64,000 nucleotides of DNA from Anoplolepis gracilipes (GCF_047496725.1 NW_027328673.1:62001-126000); one strand, 5' to 3'. Positions 1-12,469 are shown, counted from the stretch's first letter. Program-made: numbers and translations. Notes: generated by a model from the letters alone, not told the origin.

Positions 1-10
1 ACATCAGATT

Positions 11-2805
11 ATGAAGAAAGTAAATCCAGCAATCATAGCACTGTCAGAATCTAGGCTGACGGATGAAATTGAAGATAGCAAAGTGAACGTGCCAGGTTAT
101 TCTATAATTGGATGTAACGCAGAAAATAGAAATACAGGAGGAGCAATTATATATGTAAGAGACGATATTAAATATGAAATAGTATTGGTAAAAAAAATAG
201 TGTCGAACTGTTGGTGTGTTGCAATAGAGGTAAAAGAGAAATTGTATAAAGGTGTGGTAATGGTACTATATCATTCACCAAGTGCATCGCACGGTGATCT
301 TGTGATGTTTCTTGAAGATATAGTAGAGGAATTAGTAATAAAAGGAGACTGCATGGTAATGGGAGACTTTAATATAGATTTCATGATTGATTCATTTTAT
401 TCTAAAAAGTTGCAAACGGTAATGGCAAATTTAGGTATGAAACAGTATGTTAATAAACCGACGAGAGTTACAAAGGACAGTCAAATAATTATAGATTTAT
501 GTTTTGCTAATAATAACGTTCAAGTACAAATAATACATGAATCTAAAATAACAGATCATGCATGGTTAAGAGTTGTATTAAGCGCCTATAAAACCATAAG
601 TAAATATAGAGAATTTAGCGGTAGGAACTTTTACAGCAAATTTAATGCAGATGAGTTTAATAGATTGATAGAAGACAAAATAGAGCAATGTCAAGGTTTA
701 GAAGTTAGTGAGAGAGCAAAGAAATTTGTCGATATTATGGTAGATGCATTGGATAGTACAGCACCTAGGAAAAAATTAAAAATACCAAAAGTATGGGAAG
801 GTAAAAAGTGGTTTTCAGATGATATAAGAGTAGCATCTGATAGAAGGGATGTAGCATACAATAACGCCTTGTTCAATGATACGCAGCAAAATTGGATGCA
901 ATTCAAAAGTGAAAGAAATGCAGTAGTCAAATTAATTAGAGAAAAGAAAAAAGAATATTATGAAAATATGATAGATTGTAATAAGAATAACCCGACAAAA
1001 ATGTGGAAAACTTTAAAAGAAATAATCAGAGGTGAGCCAATGCATGGAAGAGAAATAGAAGATGTAGATTTTGAAATATTAGGAGACATAAATGAGTGCA
1101 ATAGAGCTGATAAATTTAATATGTATTATATACATAGTATTAATAATATACTAAAATCTATAAATAGTGAAAAATTTACAAGTGCAGGTACGAGTGGAAG
1201 TCCGGGCAGTAAGAGAACTATTTATGTTATTGAAAACAATTATAATATTATAGAAAAGTTTGAAATGATTAAAATGGAGGATTTAGAGGGAATTGTTACG
1301 GGCATGCCAAAAAAAAGAGGTACGGAAGAGGGAATAACTAGTGACATACTTAAAGTAACATCTTGTATAATAAAAGAAGAGTTTGTCGATCTGATAAATA
1401 ATTCTATGAGAGATGGTTGTTTTCCAGAGAGTTGGAAAACATCGACAATAATACCGATACCAAAAATAGAAAAAACTAAAAAAGCAAGTGAATATAGGCC
1501 TATTAATATGCTACCAAATTTCTAAAAAGTATTAGAATTAGTAGTAAAAAAACAAATTGAAATGAATCTTGAACCTAATGATATTACAATGGAACATCAA
1601 TCGGGCTTTAGAAGACAGTTTTCGTGTGAAACGGCGATTCAAACTGTTATCGACGAATGGAAATTGATAGTTAGTGAGGGAAAAATGGTAGGGGTAATTT
1701 TTATGGATCTTAAACGAGCGTTCGAAACAATAGATAGAGAAAGATTAATAGAGAAATTATATCAATACGGAATTAGAGGAATGGTACTAAAATGGTTAAA
1801 ATCGTATTTAAATAATAGGACACAACAGGTCCGTTTCAATAATAAATGGTCAAAACTGATTGATACAGAATATGGCGTGCCACAAGGGTCAGTTTTAGGA
1901 CCTTTATTATTTATTGTATATATAAATGATATAGTTAAAGTCTGCCCGGAAAAATGTAGTATAAAAATGTTTGCAGATGATATATTAATATATGTAAGTG
2001 GAGTAAACAGTGCGGAATTAGAGAATAAAATGAATATGGTATTTAAATAGAATAGTAGAAAAATGGATGAATGTAAATAAATTGAAAATGAACGCAGGAA
2101 AAACTAAATACATGATAGTCAGGAGTATAAGGAAAGAATTGAAAGGAAATATTGCGTTGAAATGTTTGGATGGAACTGAGATAGAGCGAGTAGAAACAAT
2201 TAAATACTTGTATAATTATTGATGATAAACTCCGATTTAAAGACCACTATGATTATATGTTAAAAAAATAGGAAAAAACAAGTTTTTTAAATAGAATAGG
2301 TAAATTTATATCAATGTATACCAGGTGCATTGTATATAAATCAATTACAGCGCCTCACTTTGAATACTGCGCAACGTTGTTAATAGATATGGGGGAAACA
2401 CAGCTGGATAAATTACAGATAGCGCAAAATCGAGCCATGAGAGTTATATTGCAATGTGATAGATATACCAAAGTGGAACACATGCTGCAAACGTTGCAGT
2501 TCATGTCCGTAAGACAAAGACTATATTATAACGTGTGCATATTTATTTTTAAGATTTTAAAGAATATATTACCAAATCAATTAAAAAATAGAATAGAAAT
2601 AGTAGGAAATGAGAGTGAAAGACAAACACGACAAGCCGGGGACATTGCAATACAACTACTTCGTAGAACAAGAAGCGCGCAAAAGAGTATGTTCTACGAA
2701 GGAGTGAAAATGTATAACGCGTTACCAGCCGAAACAAAAAGTAGTGAAAAAATTGAATCATTTAAGCGTAGGTTAAAGGAATATATATATAATAATGGAA
2801 TTTAA
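11..2805 (+). pseudogene. ORF2 (endonuclease-reverse transcriptase) of LINE copy 1, broken
   Basis: The protein would nick target DNA and reverse-transcribe the element RNA at the nick. The first open stretch (11-1525, 504 residues) holds the endonuclease: ALSESRL near the start, GDFNID around residue 117, and ITDHAW near 180. A stop at 1523-1525 falls just after the RT entry motif EYRPINMLP. RT resumes at 1562-2050 with MDLKRAFETIDR, GVPQGSVLGPLLF and the catalytic FADD. A third stretch (2314-2805) is the usual C-terminal region with APHFEYCATLL and QIAQNRAMR. At least two frame breaks separate these parts, so the copy is inactive. The N-terminal end lies outside the window. Confidence 0.88.
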
Positions 2806-2860
2806 TATGTAATTTTATGTACTACAAATAGTTGAGAAAGCTAATAAAGATCAATCAATC

Positions 2861-3009
2861 AATCCCTCCCTCTCTCTCCCTCTCCCTCCCTCTCTCTCCC
2901 TCTCTTTCCCTCTCTCCCTCTCTCCCTCCCTCTCTCCCTCCCTCTCTCCCTCTCTCTCCCCCTCCCCCTCTCTCTCTCTCCCTCCCTCTCTCTTTCTCTC
3001 TCTCTCTAG
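2861..3009 (+). repeat. TC-rich microsatellite tail of LINE copy 1
   Basis: About 150 bases of imperfect CCCT/CTCT repeats directly follow the 3' end of LINE copy 1. Copy 2 has the same kind of tail (shorter) after the same AATAAAGAT signal. The tail therefore seems to be part of the element's 3' structure, and the second copy begins just past it. Confidence 0.85.
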
Positions 3010-3301
3010 GAGTAGAGGTAGGAGAACGGTTGTGTGTTGTGTATACTCTGGATGAATAGTGGATAAATACGTAAAGTATAAGTATTTTTGGATGATGGCT
3101 GTATACAGTAAGGAGTGAGTGGTGCGGGGCACATTATGCATATATAAGAAAGTACATAGTTTAGCGGTCTGGGTATACTCGGCTAGCATTGGTATATGAA
3201 AAATGCTGAATAAGCGATAGACTGGCGGACATATTAGTCAGCAGGGATTGTAGCACGAAGTATGTGGGACACAGACGTGTGACTTAGTGAATAATATCAA
3301 T

Positions 3302-4654
3302 ATGATTGATTCTGAATGTGTGGAGTATCGGTGCTCTGCATGTAAGAAAGAGATAAAGAGCCTGATTGTGCAATGTAAGGCTTGTCTTAATTTGGTTTTT
3401 CACCCTGGTTGCTTGAATAAACAAAATATTGAATAAATAAAATATATAATAAAAATAAGGAATTGGTAAAATGTGAAGGTCCTTTTGATCAATTCTCAGT
3501 TGAAATTGATAAAACAGAAATGAGGAAATCAATAACAGTAGGTAGCAAAGACAGACAGAGAGCAATGAACTCGACGGGTTCGACTCCGGATACTTCAGGA
3601 AATGCAAGTAAGCTAAACATTGATACAAAAATTGATGGGCTCATAAATGTGATGAAGGAGATGAGAGGTGCAATGTTATGTAAAAACGATCTAAAAAATG
3701 AAATAAAAAAGTTAATTAAAGATATTGTGCAAGAGGAATTAAATGATCTTAAGCATGAATTAGCTGAGCTAAAGGAAATTATGCAACAAAATACCACTAA
3801 AACTGTTGATAAAGTACAGAAAAATTTTTCTGAAGCGGTAAAAGAGAAGAAGAAAGAAAATGTGATAATCGTAAGACCTAAGAAACAACAAGCTAGTGAA
3901 ACTACTAGAAGCAAGTAAAAGAGAGGGTAGACATAACCAATTTGGCAGTAGGTATATCAAAATTTAGAAAAGGAGGTAATGGATAATCGGTTATTCTTGG
4001 TTGTGAAAGCACGAGGGAGTTAGAAGAGCTGAAAACCTCAATGCAGGTTAATTTAGGTGAAGATTTCAAAATTCAGGAACCAAGGAAGCTTAAACCAAAG
4101 ATAAAAATTGTTAATATAGAAATGGATGTAATGAATATGGAAGATGAAAGTTTATTGGATACTATAAAAAAGCAAAATATCAGTAATGTAGTAAAGGATA
4201 GTTTCTATATAAAACTATTGAAAAGAATAGTTAAGGTAGATAAGGACGATACTAAGCGGCCCATTAAAGAAAGAAGAGGAAATGAAGGCTCTCTGATACT
4301 TGAGGTAGACGAATTGACTTGTGAGGTATTGCTGAAAAGAGGGAAAATAAATATAGGTTGGAATAAATGCCCGGTGTTTGAGTATTTTGATGTTAAGAGA
4401 TGCTTTAATGTTGGGGTTTCCGGCACATAGCCAAGTATTACATGAGACAGGATACATGCCACAAGTGTGCTGGTAATCACTTAGCCAGGGAATGCACAAC
4501 AGAAATAAGGAAATGTATAAACTGTATGCATAAAAACAAGTCATATAATCTGCAGTTGAATGTTGATCATGATGCCTTGAGTGCCGATTGCCCGACGTTT
4601 ATGAGATTAATGGAAGAAGTAAAAAAGAAGACTAGCTGTGAAGGGATAAAATAG
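3302..4654 (+). pseudogene. ORF1 (nucleic-acid-binding gag-like protein) of LINE copy 2, broken
   Basis: ORF1 proteins of this LINE group coat the element RNA. Three separated parts are visible. A 44-residue piece at 3302-3436 has a PHD-like zinc pattern: CSAC, CKAC, then HPGC. A lysine- and glutamate-rich coiled-coil stretch follows at 3463-3918 (KHELAELKEIMQQ), and 4041-4430 continues the protein. The last part, 4442-4654, has a zinc knuckle (CHKCAGNH...C) and a second finger ending HDALSADCP, the usual ORF1 C-terminus of Jockey/CR1 elements. Stops at 3434-3436, 3916-3918 and near 4428 and a frame change before 4442 break it. Too short for the coding track, the 3302-3436 finger is easy to miss. 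Confidence 0.78.
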
Positions 4655-4672
4655 CAATCAAAGACTGAAGAT

Positions 4673-7520
4673 GGTGCAATTATACACACAAACGCACAAA
4701 GCCTCTTGGCGCATATCGATGGACTTCAACAACAGGTCATGAAGACAACAAAACCTGCAATACTGGCGCTATCTGAGACTAGATTAACGCCAGACATAGA
4801 AGATAGTGAAGTGTTTACGCCAGGGTATAATATAGTTAGATGCGATTCTGAAAGTAGACATACAGGAGGGGTTTGCATGTATGTACGAGACGACATAAAA
4901 TACGAAATAGTCTTGGTTAAAAAAGTTAATATTGAACTGCTGGTGTATAGCCATAGATTTAAGAGACAGCTTGTTTAGAGGTATAGTATTGTTAATTTAT
5001 CATTCTCCAAGTGCAGCGGATGGTGATTTTATAAGTTTTATAGAAGATATTGTGGAAGATTTAATAAATAAACGCGAATGTATAGTGGTTGGTGATTTTA
5101 ATATAGATTTAATGATTGATTCATTTTATACGAGAAAACTGCGTATGTCAATACTAAATCTAGGCATGAAACAATATGTGAGTAGGCCAACGAGAATAAC
5201 AAAAGGCAGCCAAACAATGATAGACTTGGTTTTCGCTAATAAAGACGTGGAAGTACAAGTATATGATAAACCGAAAATAACTGATCATTCTTGACTAAAG
5301 ATTGATGTGGGTCTAAATAAGTCAATAGTTAAATACAGTGAATTTACTGCCAGAGATTTTAGTAGTTTTAAGGTAGATGAATTTATTAGATTACTAGAAA
5401 CAAATAAGGAACAGAATCAGCCTATAACTGGAAATGCAAGCGTTAATATGAAAGCGAATAAATTTATCGAGAAAATATTAAATGCACTGGAGATGCTAGC
5501 TCCTAAGAAAAAATTCAAAATTCCGAAAATATGGGCCGGGAAAAAGTGGTATACAGAGGATATAAGAATAGCTGCGGATAATAAGGATAAAGCTTACTAT
5601 AGAGCAATATATACTGGTGATGATCAAGACTGGGAAAACTTTAAATCAGAACGGAATGCTGTGGTTAGGCTTATTAAAACTAGGAAAAAACAGTACTATG
5701 AAACAATGATAGATAATAATAAAAATGATTTTAAGACATTATGGAAAACTTTAAAAGAACTTTTAAGGAGGGAGTTAAAGACAGACAATGATGTACATAA
5801 CATTAATTTTGAGATATTAAGTAACAGTAATGTAAATAATTTAGCGGATAATTTTAATTTGTACTATATACAGAGTATAAATGATATTGTCAGATTTATT
5901 GATGAATGTAAAGTAAAGGCAATTGTGGAAGTTAAATCTATTTGTAATAGTGAAGATAGTGATTTAAAAATGGAGAGCTTTAGCGCAATTGACTTGAATA
6001 CATTAGAGCAAATTATTACAAGATTACCTAATAAAAAAGTACTGATGAAGGTATAACCAGTAATATATTATAGATAGCTTTTTGTGTAGTTAAGGAAGAA
6101 TTAGTGGAATTGATAAACAATTCTCTTAGTAAAGGTCAATGCCCAGATGAATGGAAAATATCTACAATATTACCGATTCCTAAGATAGATAAACCAAAGA
6201 AAGCGTGCGAGTATAGACCAATTAATGTACTTCCAACCTATGAAAAGGTCATAGAGTTGGTAGTAAAAGAACAATTGGAAAGGTATCTGGAAAGCAATAA
6301 TATTCTAACTGACCACCAATCGGGGTTTAGAAGTAATCACTCCTGTGAAAAACAATCCAGGTAGTTATTGATGAGTGGAAATTGTTAGTTAGTGAAGGCA
6401 AAAAGGTAGGAGTTATATTTATGGATCTCAAACGGGCTTTTGAGACTGTAGATAGAGATAGGTTATTGGAAAAGTTGTATCAATATGGTATAAGAGATAT
6501 TGTTCTAGACTGGTTAAGGTCATATCTAAGCGACAGGAAATAGCAAGTAAGATTCCAGAATAAATACTTTTGAAATACTTAATTGCAACCAAATACGGTG
6601 TACCGCAGGGTTCGGTATTAAGTCCTTTATTATTTATTATATATATAAATGACATAGTCAATGTTTGTACGAGTGAGTGTAATATAAAAATGTTTACTGA
6701 TGATACGGTATTATATGTAACAGGTGATAGTTGTAAAGAGGTGGAAAGGAAAATGAATACAGGGTTTAATAGAATAGAGGATTGAATGCAAATAAGTTAA
6801 AATTGAATGCGTGTAAAACTAAATGTATGATAGTCAGGAGTACAAGAATGATATTGAATGATAATATTGTATTAAAATGCAGGAATGGAACTGTGATTGA
6901 GTGTGTAGATAAAATTAAATACCTTGGAATAATGATAGATAGTAAACTGCGCTTAGAAGATCACTGTAATTATATGCTAAAAAGATAGGCAAAAAGATAA
7001 GTTTCTTAAATAGAATAGGTAATGCTATATCTATATATACGAGGTGTACAAGTCGATTATTGCGCCCCATTTTGAATTTTGTGCAACATTGTTAGTATGT
7101 ATGAGTGAAACGCAACTGAGTAAATTACAAATAGCTCAAAATCGAGCTACGAGAGTGATTCTTCAATGTGATCGAAGTACCAAAATTCAATCAATGTTGT
7201 ATGCCTTGCAATTCATGTCAGTGAAGCAGAGGTTGCATTATAGTGTATGCTTGTTTATTTTTAAAATAATTAAGGGTATACTGCCGAAACAGTTAAAAAA
7301 CAAAATTATAAGAGTGAATGAAATAAGTGAGAAACATACAAGACAGGTAAATGACATTGTGATACAGTTTCATAGAACAAGTAATGCTCAAAAAAGTCTG
7401 TTTCATAAGGGTGCGAAGATGTATAACGCTTTACCGTTAGATATAAAACAATATGGTGGTTTAAATGTATTTAAGCGAATATTAAAAGAATATATTGTGT
7501 CAGCTGTTCCGGCAGTGTAA
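4673..7520 (+). pseudogene. ORF2 (endonuclease-reverse transcriptase) of LINE copy 2, broken
   Basis: The reading begins near 4673 with the endonuclease start HTNAQSL, upstream of the first ATG at 4706. ALSETRL, GDFNID and ITDHS mark the catalytic regions. RT follows with EYRPINVLP (about 6210), MDLKRAFETVDRDR (about 6420) and GVPQGSVLSPLLF (about 6600). The catalytic box reads FTDD where copy 1 has FADD. The C-terminal region is at 7044-7520 (APHFEFCATLL, QIAQNRATR). At least six frame breaks are visible, including stops near 4978, 5294 and 6056. The reaction is target-primed reverse transcription; this copy cannot perform it. Confidence 0.86.
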
Positions 7521-7568
7521 GTGCTATGTATTGTGTAACATAAATAGCTGTGAAGGCTAATAAAGATT

Positions 7569-7605
7569 CATTCTCTCTCAATCTCTCTCTCTCTCTCTCT
7601 CCTTC
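7569..7605 (+). repeat. TC-rich microsatellite tail of LINE copy 2
   Basis: A short TCTC repeat follows AATAAAGATTCATTC and closes the second LINE. It matches the position and kind of the longer tail of copy 1. Confidence 0.8.
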
Positions 7606-8439
7606 TCTACCGCGTTGCAAATGCCTATCGTACCATGCGAACGCCTATCGCGTCGTTACCGTGGGGATATTATAAAAATTTTATATATATTTATTATTAT
7701 TAATCTAATTATTTACTGCAAATATACATTATGGGAAAACAGAGGAGGATAAATATACCTATAAAAGTTGACATTCCTCTCTCTCACCATCAGACCTCCA
7801 CAATCAGTCGGAGAGGACACTCCCTCCACCACCCTCCACCTGCAGAACCATCTGTACCTCCCCTTCCCCCTCCATCCGGGGACACTTGGTACCTCCCCTT
7901 CTCCACTCACGGACACATCAGTACAGGGGGGTGAGGTAAGCGGTTTCCCCGCTTTCCTCCCCCCTCAGATCCCTGAGTTAGAACTCTCTGTATATACCTA
8001 CTTATATATATATTTTTTTATTTGTATATTCTGTATATGTTTTTTATACATTGCATTTTTCGGGATAAGAATATAAAATCTTTTAGCGCTTCTGTTGTGT
8101 TTCCGACAAGTGCAAAGAATTATGTTTTTATTCTAACAAATTAATAATTTAATATAATACAAATATAATTGATGTATTTTTCAGATTTTAAAATCGATAA
8201 TTTTAGCACAATTTCTATCATTACTTTGATTAAATTTGTGCACAGCATAGTTACTTATTGCAGATTGAGAGTGGAACAGTGTCTGAAGGGCAGATCAGTT
8301 GAAGCACTCTATGCTTTTATTGAATGGAGAGGCGTATAGGTAAATACAGAATCAGTGCCATTTTATATTGCAGCAAGTAACGTATACGATGGACGTCCAT
8401 GCTGACAGTGGCTGATAGGGAACTGAGGTACACGAATGG
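7606..8439. other. Intergenic; no supported gene
   Basis: The stretch has a mid-GC, C-rich part (7780-7980) with short overlapping frames on both strands that look non-coding, then AT-rich DNA. I recognise no domain, splice structure or repeat here. Confidence 0.5.
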
Positions 8440-8590
8440 ACTTTGGATAACATGTAGTGTAGGCCTCGTTCGTTTAGGTCTGAAAGGAGAGTGGTTTTTA
8501 GTGGCTGCAAACCCCACATACCCTGCGGGACCGACTAGCGGGGATGCAGTAGGCATTTTCCACTTCCCTCGTAAAAAAAAAAAAAAAAAT
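8440..8590 (+). mobile_element. 3' tail of a 5'-truncated R1-like LINE with poly(A)
   Basis: The sequence contains TTTTTAGTGG, AACCCCACATACCC, GCGGGGATGCAGTAGGCA and then about 17 A. The same order of motifs, diverged, occurs in reverse complement at 29009-29150, where it closes a minus-strand R1-clade LINE. The shared layout identifies this as the 3' end of a related element that lost all coding sequence on insertion. The left boundary is approximate. Confidence 0.55.
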
Positions 8591-10029
8591 AATGTATATG
8601 ATAATGTATATGTCACACATATTTGTTAAAAATGCATTTAATTATATATTTAATAAATATGATTACATTTTTGGTAAATTAATTAAAAAATAATTAAAAT
8701 ATTAATTCAAAAAATTATTACCGCTCGTATTTTTATCTACAAATAATTATTGAATAAACGACCAATGATCGAGCAATTTTAAATATATGTTGAAAAAATA
8801 TTATATTTATTATTCTAAATTTTTAACGTATGAAACGTAAACGTTTCAGCTGTACGCAGCCTTTTTCAATACAATTGTGAACGTGTAACCAAAACTAAAG
8901 TAAAGCTGAATAGCATGTCAAAAGGGTCACATTTTTAGTATTATAACGTCAAAGTACAAATAAAAATTAACAAATATTGCAAATTTAACACAAACGATGT
9001 CAATACGATAATTAAAATATTGATTTAAATTAAAATATTTTTGTCAATTTTTATAATTAGAAAGTATTATTGTACTTAAAAAGTATGTTGAAGTAATGTA
9101 TTAATTATAATTTATAGTTCACAATTAATGTATGATTTTTAATAATAATACATTTAATAAATATTTATATAAAATAATAAAATATATTTTTACATAAAAC
9201 TATTAAAATATATTTTTGGTAAAAGCTATTAATTTAAAAAGAATATTTCTTAGAAAATATCTTTTCATATAGCTATTATCAATTTATTACAAAATACATA
9301 TAAATAAAGCATACATAAAATAAATGTTTTATTTATACACATGTATGTACAATATATGTGTAGTAATAAAATGGTAGAAATATTTTTAATATTTTAAGTT
9401 ATTCTTAAATTTATTCTTTAAAAAAGGAATTTTTATATTATAAATAAATTATTAATTTTTGTTTATGTCTGTATTTAAACATACATGTCTACAATGTCAA
9501 GTAAGAATTGACAATCATATTATTTTCTATCCGTTGATATGATACACGAAGTGTCGATAGTAAGAAAGTAACATATCACCAAGTTTATTAGGCGCCCGTC
9601 TTACATACTGTGTATAGTAGTTCACTTTGTTAGCTACTATCCTACTGTTATTATTCATCATCGTACAATATTTTACCGTATATATAATTTTAACTACAAT
9701 TTAGATATATATGTATATATACATATATGTACATATGCAAATATAAATTTCATAAAAAGTGAGTGCCCGTTAGCCTTGTTACATTACTGCTTTTTGCCAC
9801 AAGAGACCAGCAAGCATTTTCAGGTCGCATCTCGGTAATCCGATATGTTTGAGGAGGAACAAGAACAGCGCGATTTGTTACATGCCGCAATTCGCATTCC
9901 TAAGCATTTATGATTTCTGTTCCTAAACTATATAACTTACAACAAATAACGCCTAAACTAATACCAATAAACCTTATCTTTTTCATTTTCTCAAATTTTC
10001 CGATTCATAAACCGATAGGAAGATTCATG
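8591..10029. other. AT-rich spacer; no supported gene
   Basis: Very AT-rich DNA with only short frames. A short open stretch near 9848-9910 (start ATGTTTGAGGAGG) is not supported by any recognised domain. Nothing else is visible. Confidence 0.5.
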
Positions 10030-10034
10030 AGATA
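10030..10034. repeat. Target-site duplication AGATA, left
   Basis: AGATA sits directly before the 5' LTR and again directly after the 3' LTR at 17368-17372. A 5-bp duplication is normal for BEL/Pao integration and defines the exact element limits. Confidence 0.85.
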
Positions 10035-11076
10035 TGTTTAGTCATAGTAAGTTGTGTTTGTGTTTCAATCTCCCGCGCTCTTCTGCGCTGTTAGCTGCAT
10101 GCCCTCTATTGCTCATTGGCGTTTAGAGATGTCGTTGCGCGCAGCCCCGAGACGGGCTCGCTTCGCTCTCTTATGTGTGTGTGTAAAAATTCTAGTGAGA
10201 TAATGTGTCGTACTAAGATCGCTGTTCCTTTCAATATTCATTACCACGAAATATCAAGTAAGATTATCGACCATGGTAATACATTAATGTTGGCAAGTGA
10301 AAGAGCGTGCTTCTTACTAGCTATTAGTGTCTTGTGAGATCCAGGACTTCAAAATATTGGCAATACCTTGTGAGATCCAAGGCGTTTAATTCTTACCATT
10401 AAATTAATACCATTAAATTCTTCCTCGTAAGATCCGAGACTCCCGTGTGCACGGTGGTTTCAATAACCAGTCAAAATCCTAGTTTTGGACATCACATACC
10501 TGTTGAGAGCACAGGCTTTTTTATGCAAGAGTGGCAAAACTATTGAGAGCAACAGTTTTGATGGCATTATCATGTACAACCTACAGACTATTGAGATCAA
10601 AGTCTTACTCGCATGATCCTATACATCCTACTGAGATCGTAGGCAGTACATCTTTTAACATATCGGCATTAAGGAATGGAACGACCGACAAGATTTTCTT
10701 AACTTATGTTAATACCATAACCTTACCCGTAAGTTATTAATTAATCTAGTGGACTCTAAATATTTATCTTTTTAAAGAAAAGTTAACCTGGAATATTCAA
10801 GCTATCTCTCTATAAAAGCATCTTTCTTACAACGGTTAGCTATTATCTGTCACTTAACCTTTTTCTTTTTTTTATAACATCATTTAATTTACTTTAATAA
10901 TATCATTTAGTGATATCATATGCATTTATTTAAAATATGATATATTTGTAATGACACAATAAATGGTCAATATCTTTCATATTTAGTTTTGCATTAAATA
11001 TATATATTGTTTTATTTACTTACAACCAAGTCCTTCATATATTTTTATTTTGACCTTTCTCTTATTTGACTTAACA
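10035..11076 (+). repeat. 5' LTR of the BEL/Pao element
   Basis: 1042 bases, starting TGTTTAGTCATAG and ending GACTTAACA. It would supply promoter and polyadenylation signals. It matches the 3' LTR closely over its length but has a single copy of a block that is tandemly duplicated in the 3' LTR. Short open frames inside it (10116-10337, 10531-10740) are not genes. Confidence 0.92.
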
Positions 11077-11096
11077 TTTGGTCCTTCGAGCCGGAT
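11077..11096 (+). promoter_or_regulatory. Primer-binding-site region
   Basis: Immediately after the 5' LTR the sequence reads TTTGGTCCTTCGAGCCGGAT. This GGTCC-TTCGA-GCCGGA arrangement is characteristic of BEL/Pao elements at this position. The tRNA primer cannot be proved here. Confidence 0.65.
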
Positions 11097-11264
11097 TCAG
11101 TGCAAACGCATCTGAGAACGTCATTACATTTACTAAATTTGTGTCCTTCTGAAATATAATTTGTTTTGTCTTTGTCTAATCCTAACCAATAATTATAGTT
11201 TCGTTTTCAGTTTTATTTTTAGTTCTATTTTTAAGTATTATTTTAAGTCTTATTTACAAAGAAC

Positions 11265-12377
11265 ATGGCAAATCCGAGCCATCGTATATCACTGCAATTA
11301 CGCAGATTTTTACTTATTCAAAATGCAGTTGAAGATGCATTGGAAAATAATGCTGAAACACTCACTCGTCACTTAATCCATACTCGACTAGAAGTTTTAG
11401 AGGCTAACTGGACAAAATTTCAATCTGAACAAAATAAAATCTGATAAAATATGTCAAGAATTTACAGAAGATTTTGAAGATCATATATTAGAAATAAGAC
11501 ATATGAAAGATGCCAAGAATTCTATGTGCAAGGTCGTTCAGCACTTCTTAATCGTCAAAAAGAATTAGAAGTCTCTAATTCGTCAATTCAATCTGCTGAA
11601 TTACCAACAACCAATTTAAGAAATATAAATATCAACAAGACTGCCCCGAATTGAAATTCCTAAGTTCAGTCGACTACGACTCTTGAAGGTTATTTCACGA
11701 TTTGTTCCTGTCTATGGTCGGTACCAATTTAAGAAATATAAATATCAACAAGACTGCCCCGAATTGAAATTCCTAAGTTCAGTCGACTACGACTCTTGGA
11801 GGTTATTTCACGATTTGTTCCTGTCTATGGTCGGTACCAACATTAGGCTCAGTAATGTAGAAAAAATGTATTATCTGAAGACAAGCTTACGCGGTGATGC
11901 AGCCAAGCTCATAACTAATCTTCCAGTATCAGAAGGTATATTTTCTGTCGCCTGGGATACTTTAGTTCATCGTTATGAAAATCAAACAAGATTCGTGCAT
12001 CACGCTCTTCTAACAATCCATCCGATAATAGTTCACGAAGCCTCATAGCTTTAACTTCACAAACGGCTAGTGAGCTATCCTGTCATTTGTGCAAGTCTAA
12101 ACATTATCTATCAACATGTAAAAAGTTCTTAGCCATGGATGCTTACCGCCGCAGAAGAGCTATTATTCAGTATAATCTCTGCTTTAATTGTCTGGGAAAC
12201 CATATGGTAAATCGTTGCCTCAGTACGCGACGCTGTAGAAAGTGCGGTAAAAAACATCACACATCTATACATGACGGTTTTAAATCAAACACTTCAGCCT
12301 CTGCTACTAACGCTACGAAATGCACCAGCAAAGATAATTCTACTTCTTCTACTACTAAGAATGTGGATTCGGAATGA
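11265..12377 (+). pseudogene. gag: gag of the BEL/Pao element, broken
   Basis: The start is chosen at 11265 (MANPSHRIS), downstream of the primer site. The Pao gag region (DUF1759-like: SNVEKMYYLKTSLRG, AAKLITNLP) lies at 11683-12048. A capsid-proximal zinc knuckle region follows at 12087-12377 with CHLCKSKHYLSTC, CFNCLGNH and CRKCGKKHH. Protein would form the particle that packages element RNA. The frame is broken several times, and a 113-base tandem duplication (11610-11722 and 11723-11835) repeats part of the gag region. Confidence 0.88.
11610..11835 (+). repeat. 113-bp tandem duplication inside gag
   Basis: Two adjacent copies start at ACCAATTTAAG (11610 and 11723) and end at TATGGTCGGT. 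They differ by one visible base (CTTGAAGG versus CTTGGAGG). 113 is not a multiple of three, so the duplication also shifts the reading frame. Confidence 0.92.
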
Positions 12378-12469
12378 CAATAACCGCTACTCTCCCATCA
12401 TGTACGACCAACAGCAACAACGAGGCCATTTACTCTACTCGCCACATGTCAAGTATTGGTACAACTTCG

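Larger units (their letters stand above)
1..3009 (+). mobile_element. Non-LTR retrotransposon copy 1 (CR1/Jockey-group), 5' end outside window
   Basis: This copy runs from the window edge to a long pyrimidine microsatellite tail. It encodes an apurinic-type endonuclease followed by reverse transcriptase, then the end sequence AATAAAGATC and a TC-rich simple repeat in place of poly(A). No RNase H domain is visible. The RT motifs (GVPQGSVLGPLLF and FADD) fit the CR1/L2/Jockey group; the exact clade cannot be fixed by eye. A related copy follows directly downstream, so the two form a head-to-tail pair. Confidence 0.85.
3010..7605 (+). mobile_element. Non-LTR retrotransposon copy 2, near full-length but decayed
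   Basis: A second member of the same LINE lineage starts right after the tail of copy 1. It keeps the 5' region, ORF1 (PHD-like finger, coiled coil, zinc knuckles), ORF2 (endonuclease and RT) and a TC-rich tail after AATAAAGATTC. By eye the endonuclease proteins of the two copies agree at roughly 60 percent of positions, so they are different subfamilies and not a recent duplication. Many stops and frameshifts make it inactive. Confidence 0.85.

Noticed and set aside
2832..3189. Frames of Ser-Pro-Leu or Arg-Glu-Gly repeats
   Set aside because: They translate the TC-rich LINE tail.
9848..9910. Short frame starting ATGTTTGAGGAGG
   Set aside because: About 20 codons with no splice partner or domain; too little to support a gene.
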